A DNA stretch of 64,000 bases. Source: Liolophura sinensis. Lineage: Eukaryota > Mollusca > Polyplacophora > Chitonida > Chitonidae. Both the position numbers and the translations under genes were made by a program. The notes under the pieces are model-generated. The model worked only from the letters and a program-made list of their open reading frames with translations, was not told the origin of the DNA and made no database searches. Where the stretch lies: positions 79,142,028 through 79,206,027 of the forward strand of contig NC_088295.1 in assembly GCF_032854445.1 (NCBI RefSeq). Direction: 5' to 3'. Below are positions 27,701 through 36,700 of this stretch, in pieces (positions within the stretch are counted from its first letter, which is position 1; each line of letters starts with the position of its first letter).

Positions 27701-30700
27701 AAATATGACCTAATACCAGTATTAGCTAATACACTTTCGCACAACTGGTCCAGGTTGTCTTACAAGTTGTTTACAAGAAAATATGACATCAACATTTATA
27801 CATGTTCACATTTTCGTGTAATGGCTGGTTTAGGACAATGTTTGAAATGTAAGTTAGTGTAACTACTCATTTATAATTGTTTAACTTTGCAATGCACTGC
27901 TTATGTACAATGTTATCAGCTGTAAGTCTTTTAGCACTGATATATGCATCTTTGCATCTCTATTAATTAATCTGTTTCAGAGGGTACCCGGATTTTTCGA
28001 TCGCCTGATTCCACATCTACAGTAGTGAACAGCACGGCCTTCCTCTATTGCCAGGCGTCACATAGCAGAGACCTGGATTTGGTCTACATGTGGTTCTTCA
28101 ATGGCAGACGAATTGATTTGAAAAACAACCCCTATTTTGGTGCTGTAAGTATTAACATGTAGTCTTAAAGGAGATCCCCAACGACTTTATTTTCACACTA
28201 AATGTTTCCGAGAGACAATATCTATGCCATGTTAATCTGTAAACTGCATATTATGTTAACTTGTTCCATTAAAAATACGGGACCGGTAGATCCAAGATCA
28301 ATCCTTGATCGAGTCACACCTAAGACTTTAAAAGAGGAAGTTGTAACTTCCTCGCTTGGCGTTCAGCATGAAGGGGATAGCGCAACGACTGGTTGACCCG
28401 TATCAGTATAATGGCTCGGGCGGGGCGGCTTACTTGCCTTCGGTAAGTCGTCTCAGTGAAGCAGCACTAAATAAAAGAGCGGTGAAAATCCGTCCTGCAA
28501 TAAGGAGGCACATTACACGTACATGCATCCTAAGGATTCCTTCGTCGTCATATGACTGAAAAATTGTTGAGTACGACGTTAAACCCCAAGCACTCACTCA
28601 CTCACTCACTCCATTAAAAATAAACACACACTAAAGTTGGACCCTCTGTCCATCTCCACGGCCACCGTGACGTCATGCCATGAAGCCCAGTCGGGATTAA
28701 GTAATGAAAAGCCTTGCAAAGCATTGACAATCCATTCATTATCCACTGTGTGCTTTTCTAAAATTATAACCTTGAAAAGCGTGTACAGCATTGTGACTGG
28801 GTTATACGATGACCAATTTTCGCTCACATACTTGCCATTTTTGACCACCCGAGTCAAATTTCTCATCATTGTGCGCATAGGATTAATGATTAAGCAAACT
28901 TGGCTATTGATTGTGTTATGGAAAACAAGGCCTGGCTTAGTGTTTGTCATTTACACATTTTCTAGTCAGTTTATTCATTGGACTGGTATTAGAGGCTGCA
29001 CTCACGTTTACTTGTCTTTACGAGGATTGCCAGGTACTACTGCTCGGAAGATACTGGTACCTGAAAAGTATCTTGATCGAGCAAAATCTAGCTCTAAATC
29101 TGCAACAACTTTATTAGGACCTGAGTGTCTAAGGCATGGCCAACGTAAAAAAACATCCTTTTAAGGTTCCCATTAAAGCAAGACATTTTAAACAAATGCC
29201 ATATTTTATAAAAATTCCTATAAGTATTTTCACTGTACGGTTTGTTATCTATAACCACTAGAATTGTTTGCAATTTAATAGTCATCTTAGCTTTAGTTTT
29301 CATTAAACTCACTAATATACTAATACAATTATACATAATACTCTTTTAAAACATTATGCATTATTCAAATGATCTGCTGAAGCGCGTACTTTTTTATTTT
29401 CGACTTTCAAGGGAAATGCTGAAAACCCCGGAGGCATATACATTCGAAATGCCCAGCTGATTCACATGGGCGAATACGAATGTTTGGCGCAGACTCCTTT
29501 AGACAAGGCTACTGCTCGAGCTTTCCTCACCGTGGAAGGTAACGCTGTGGTTATGACTCACGCACCATACATACCGTTAGTCAGGTTGAGAAGAATTTGT
29601 AACGTGGACTTTAAAATTATGTAGTCGACAAACAAAACCATTGCTGAAGTAAGGCCATTGTTATTCTTAAGTTAAAAGCACTTTGAATGCATATATTATT
29701 TTTATATGTGAAGTGACAGAGTGACATGCACCTCCTGTTCTTTTCTCCACAGAAAAGCGGTTGTTAAAAGTTTCACATAGATGTTTGTAAACATGTACAA
29801 TACATACTTATGTGTCCCTGACAGACATGGCTGATGGAGATACATTTGTTAAGGTTACAGTGTTTATAGACTGTGTGCTTACATAACTTGTGAGCGGAAA
29901 AAGGAAAAAAAACTGACACGAATAATGCAGTAGCTGGAATTGTTTGCAACAAACATTCATGACTATGACTGTCTAAATGGACGTGAAATATTAATATTAT
30001 GATGTGGCATTGTTTCTCAGTAGGATGGCTATAGTATGAAAATATCCACATTGTAAGTCATGTAGTTTATACATTGTGAAACTACTCTTTAATATGCCTG
30101 GGATGATAGAGATGCGATGTTGCTCATAGCAATGAACAGTGCAAAACCTATCTAAAAGTTTATCCCCAGCAACATCTAAGTGTGGAATGGTATGGGATTT
30201 ATTTAGTATGGAATATTGTGGAGTTCAGATCTTGACAAATCATTCAGATGAGATCTTATTGTAGACTGATTAGAAAGGATATCAAGCGTTTTAAGACAGT
30301 TTGGACGCGAAACAGTTTGAGACGGGTTAGGCTTTTTAAACATGCTCTACTCCTGAGAATGTACGAAACCGCCTGAGTTAGAAACACACGATCCCATAAC
30401 TTCAAAACCTTCAACGTTGCCGGTTGGAGGTCATGTTATCATGCTTGTGGGTTTTTTATACAAACTTCACAAAGTGACTTTTCCGCCTTCAAGATTAAAA
30501 ACTCTGTAATTGTTCATGTTTGAATTAACAAAATAGAGGCTTAAAGTGTGTGTCTCCAATATGCATAATTTATGGATCTTGCTTTCATACCAATATGCTT
30601 CATTCTGGTTTGTAGGACCCCCGCCTGAAATGGCCGGTGTGTACGTAGATAGGCTGTCTATCACCAGTTATTCCATGAGGGTCAAGTGGACAGTGACCGG

Positions 30701-33700
30701 TGACAATGACTTACCCATCACTGCATTTATAATAGAGGCGCTGACCAAGTACAATACAAGCTGGCAGCTGGTAGCCAAAGGTGAGTGCGACTTTATGAAT
30801 ACTTCACTATATGGTGCGAGCTCGGACTGAGGGATACCTAGGCATACACGCTAACGTGATCCATTTAGTTACAATATTTTACAAACACTGTACTTGTGTT
30901 ATGCCATCGTTTATTCGGCTAAGACTGTAATTATGTCAGGAGGTTTGTGAGTTACTTGCCGAAGGGCGATGGTTTACTTAGACTTCCTCTTCTCACAAAC
31001 CTGAGAATAAATACATATACCTCGCCACTGATAAGCTAGTTCTAAAACATGCATTCTGTGTAAAAGAAGAAAACAAATGCAAACCTTTTTTAAAATTCTT
31101 AAAAACGATAAGATTTGAATTCAGAACGTATAGAATTGGAGTACTAGTACAAATGACATGACATTTCAGAACACACATTGATAGATTAATAGTTGATAGA
31201 TTAATTATTTTAACAATTACCTGTGGATAAACGTTCTTGGTATGCATGAAACCTTATCTGTTTGTAATATACATGCACAAAATGTCCATATATAGATCAC
31301 AGGTGCAAGGAAACATGGTTTATTAAAATACTGCACCCAGAAAAAAATATACCCAGATAAAAGACTGTGTGACCACCGATATCCACATGTCAGTTGACAT
31401 AAAATAGATATCATTATCTGTCATGTCTGCTAATGATCTGCTGATGGCTAGCGATCATATCGATCTTACCCACAGATTTGTGGATAGAAAGAATGAATCT
31501 GGAGGAAATGAAAGTTTCAGTTTATTCTCTTATTCGTAATTGCATAAGAACATCACGTAAGTTATATGTATACATGCGAACCTTATTTAATGAATGAAGG
31601 ATTCTGGCTTTAACGCCTCTTCAGCAATATTTCAGTCATATAACATGGCGACACGTCTATACCAGTAGACAGTAGATCTCCTTAATGTATATACATGCCT
31701 TTGTGTAGCCTGATACCAATTAATGGTTTTAATACACACGATCGGTGTGTCTTCCTAATTAGTTACCGGGTTAAAATCCTGTAATCTGAAAAAGGATGTA
31801 TTTTAGTAGGGTAAGTGAAATATTCTGAGGTAGCAGTAAAATCCAAGTCAAATTAGTATATAGGTTTTGCTTATACTATACATACTCCTCCTTCTTATAC
31901 TGTAGGCCTACACACTCCTCCTTATACTGTACACACGCCTTCTTCTTATACTTGACACACTCCTTCTTATACTTGACACACTCCTTCTGATACTTTACAC
32001 ACTCCTTCTGATACTTTACACACTCCTTCTTCTTATACTATACACACTATTTCTACTTCATGTGTTTCAGAGCATCTTAAACCCAACAGAAAGAAGCTCG
32101 CCAATTTATACAGAGAATTACTGTGACTGTATCTCTCACGGTACCGACTGCAGAGAGAAAATGCTGAACAATAATTTTAACACTGTATATTAGTATCAAA
32201 GGTCGGTCTTGAATAAGATACTATTCGTATTTGGGTATCAAATGTGTATCTAACAAGACCTACTCAAATATCTGCTCAAATTATGCACTGAGTATTGGCC
32301 TGGATGCATTTTGTACATTTGGTGTTTTACAGATATCTCTTTTGGAGAGACGCTGAACGAGAACGATGATAAAAGCTCATTTGTTGTCTATGGCTTGAAG
32401 CCTAACGTTGGCTATTCATTCCGTGTGTTAGCTGTAAATAACATAGGTATCAGCGCCCCTAGCCAACCTTCAGGTAAGTCAGCCTACATTACGCTAGCTA
32501 CGTAGCCAAACTTTTCACATAGTGCTGAACATTGTAGCATTAAATGTAAGTCAGGACCTAACCTGGTACACTTGTACTCGGCAAAATGACCCATATATAT
32601 TGGTACTAAATTTGGAGTTCACCATTAATGGACGAATGCGTTAAATTGAAATTGTATCTTAATTGACATATCCTCTGCTAGATCTTCTTCACCTGTACAG
32701 CTATGACTATTTGAATCATCTGTGCTATTTAATTATTATCTTGAATATGCCAAGTGTAAAATATTTTATCGACATATACAGTTGTACTGAAAGAAAGACA
32801 TGTATTTACCTCATTGCCTCGTTTTCCCCTGATTTGATTGGTCTTAAATATGCTCATTGTGATGTTATAGTCTATGATTCGTATGACGGATCACCCAGTG
32901 TATTGTCGTTTGTGTTTCCTCAGATGAATATTATACCCCAGGGGCTCCCCCTAATGTTGCCCCACAGATGGTGGGAGGAGGCGGAGGCTCCGTGGGTCTT
33001 CTGACCATGACTTGGGAGGTATGTAATATGAAAACTGAGGTCCCCCCTGACTGCACTCTGGTACCGATTGACTAAAGTAATTCAGTGTGAAGAGTACATC
33101 ATGCACCTAGTACACGCAAACTGAAAAGGCTGCATACATATCGTGCACTGCTTTTCATGTGAGTTAATGTACTACGTTATTGAGAATAATATATACCTTA
33201 GAGAGATATGATCCAGCCAATACACATCACATCATAAACCCTAATCATTTCTGTGTGTGCTCAGAAAATATGATTTTATTTACAATATCTTATATTCACT
33301 GCTGTTGCTGCTTGCACAAAAAACATCCGTTGTATATGTTCATGTATTCATGGCATGTTGAGATAAGCATATGCATGCCAGTGGTAAGTTTAGATGTACC
33401 TTCTGTGTACGCAAATGGGGTAATATATGCATATGTTCTTGAGTATGGCGTTGAGCAACAATCAAAAAGTAATAATAATAAAAAAAATAAATAGTATACA
33501 TGCACCCTGAAGACAATATCTTGTTGCTTTCAGCCGTTGCCCCCTATAGACGCTCACGGTGCTGAGATCGGGTATGTTGTGTACTGGCGTCGACCTGGAC
33601 CCAGCCTGACCTGGGACAAGGTGAATACATATCAACAATACACTCTTATAATTTAATTTATGCAGTCTTAAGGTCGTAAGGCATATACAAGCGCTTATAT

Positions 33701-36700
33701 CGTTTATGGAGTACAGGCAATACCAGACGGATGCATAGGCTTGGACTCCAATGTCTGAAGGTTAAAGAACCTGGTATGGAATCGGCCCTAGGGCAAGAGA
33801 CTGTGCGCCTCAAGAAGTTAAGCAGACCATAGCTCTGATTGACAGCTGCTGACACACTCAGAAGGCTATTTCTTTTTTTTTCGGTTCTGTTTTTTACTTT
33901 TATTTTCCTGCTATATGGTAAGCATGCATTCAAGCAATGTGTTTGTCATAAAATCGAAAAACGCAAGCCTGCTCCGGTCACACTGGAATATCTTTGCATT
34001 AGGCACTGTAGAAAAAATAATTGCACTACAATGGGAAAAACCACTGCACCATAAATGTAACTTTGTGAAAATTCTTGAGCAAGCAGTCAATTAAATAAAT
34101 ATATAACAAATGTAACTTTCAGCCTTATACTTCCGCTATGCATACCATGTTAATGTTAATAATATCTAGAGGACCGCATGTGCTCTCAACCAGGATTCAC
34201 TTATGATTTCGCTATAGTTGGTGGGATATTCATCTGATACGTTACGTAATACTATGGCTTAATAATTATCCACTCTAACTCATGATAAAACTTATTTAAT
34301 TCAAGATATATCGTTACTCACGCAAAAAGTATGTTGCTGAAGAAAAAATTTGTTAGCTCACTGTACTATGAAAGATGCCTATTAGTGTACTGCATGAAAT
34401 ACGGATTTTAAACTTGCCAAAATATGACAAAACTGATCACATTATAAAGTTTATTTTTTAGACATGAAGACAAAGGTTAACCAATACGAAACTTTGACAG
34501 TACGTAGAAATACACACATGAAACTTTCAGTAAATATATCTGTCTGGTTAACGTTGATCTTCATACTGTAAATTAAAGACAGTCCCTCGTTTGAACGAAA
34601 AATTGGCGTTTTTGATCGATTGTGTATTTTTAGCGAGTTAGTACTAAACATCCATCTCTTTTATGAAATTTGCACTTTCTTATCGTACCTCTATGAGGCC
34701 GAGTTTCCGCCTTACCGTATCGGGTCTTTTTCATCTAATTACGTGTTTACTAATAGGCCAAAGGGGAGACAAATACTTAATTTCTACCCTTCCGGCATCA
34801 TTACAAATTGTGATTTACCATTAGTGACCTAACAGAGAACTTAACGCATGAAGCTCAATGATCCATCTATCCAATAAAGAAATGACCTTCATCACCTCAT
34901 TCCAAGTGACGACGTTTTTTTTTTTTGTCTTGCAGGCCACGGTGTTTGGTAATGTGGGCAAGTACGTTACTCATGTAGGACTGGACAATTTTTACCTGGA
35001 GTATGAACTAAAAGTTCAGGCCAGAAACGAGTACGGATCTGGACCAAATTCGTCTGTTGAAATAATATTCTCCGCGGAAGGCAGTAAGTTCAATTTTCGT
35101 ATACAGCTAATTTGTAGTGTACAACATGACAAGACTCCATGTATGGCAAAGCAAATGTTAATATCCCAATCAAATGTTACTCAGCATATCCCAAACATAA
35201 CAACTGTCAAATTGTTCAGTACTTGTTGCCCTGTGCTCTATATAAATATATACGCATTCCTCGACTGAGATGTACAGGATTAGACGTACAGTGTGGGTGC
35301 GCTCATGAACAACTCGGTATCTTTCTCAGAAACACTTTTGAAGCGTACCATTTACGTTCGATTAGAACTCGATGGGACATTGACAAAGATCTTGTTTATT
35401 GAAGAATTAATGAGACATTGTCTTGCACTTGAACAGAGATCTCCACACCAACGTCACTTCGAACAAAATTGGCTTTATTAAATGAATTTAATTGTAAAAA
35501 TATTTTCCAAGCGGTTTATGTCATTTTTTAAAATGACGGGCCATTGTGCTTTTTTTGAGTGTGCTTTTCAGTTGTTTTTAATAATTTTGACGACGCCGTA
35601 TATTTTGGTTTGATACTATAAAGTATACACCAAAGTTAAACAACAGGAAACAGATAAATAAATAATGCCTCACAATATATTTATTTATTTGCTTTTTAAT
35701 GCCATAGTCAAGAATTTTTCTAGAAATAATCCCATGAGAGCCAGTTTCACGGATGGAGGAACAGAGAGTGTCGTCAGTAACCAGCAATGGCAAGTTAGCG
35801 GCTAACTATTGATGAGAAGCTACTTCCAGGTTTGAATGTTTCCAACTTCATTGGTGACGCATATTGTTTTGCGCTGTGTCCCAGGCATTTTTTTTTCTTC
35901 CAGTCCCCGTGGGTATGTTAGCCGGATTCGATCTCTCGTCCGTCAACGGTACGGCCATGGACGTCAGCTGGGATCCCCTAGAAGAGACAAGGGAGAGCAT
36001 CAAGGGCAAAGTGCTCGGATACTGGGTACGGTGTATGCGTTCATTTTCATGCAGGCATGTGTTGCCTATCTGGTAAAATGTATGAGATCTATTGGAGTTG
36101 AGCACTTCATGCTGATCCTAGATAAGACATTACCGGTTCCTCCACGACTGAACTTCCCAGTGTATACACTGGGGATTCAATTTTCAGTAGGCACGCTATG
36201 ACAATAAAATGAATTTTGTTGAACCAGGAATTTGCCCGATTAAAGTCAGTCTAGCGTTAAAACTCTTACCGCGACTAAGCTTGTGGTAAAATTAACGTTT
36301 CCGTAGTCATTTAAATGATCTTAGCCTACCATTTAAAGATGTAAATGTAAAGATCAATTCGTTTGGTCTTAGATACCATTTACATGTAAAGATTAGTTCA
36401 TTTGGTCTTAGCATAGCATTTACCTGCTGTAAAAATATGCTTTTTCTGATAATCCAAGCAGTTGTAGCCTAAGATTTACTCGTTGTAAAGTTACGATTCC
36501 ACAGTAATTCGAATGATTGTAGCCTAAGAGTTGCATGTTGTAGAGATACATGTACGATGGTCTGATAATTCAAATGATCTTGATAGGCCAAGCTTTACAT
36601 GTTGTAAAGATACATGTACGTTTGTCTGATAATTAAAGTGATCTCAACAGGCCAAGATTTACATGTTGTAACGATACATGTATCTTTCTTTGATAACTCA

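Noticed and set aside
28637-29164. 175-codon reading frame in a contactin intron
   Set aside because: No recognisable motif, odd composition, and an overlapping antisense frame. It is better treated as chance or a decayed insertion.
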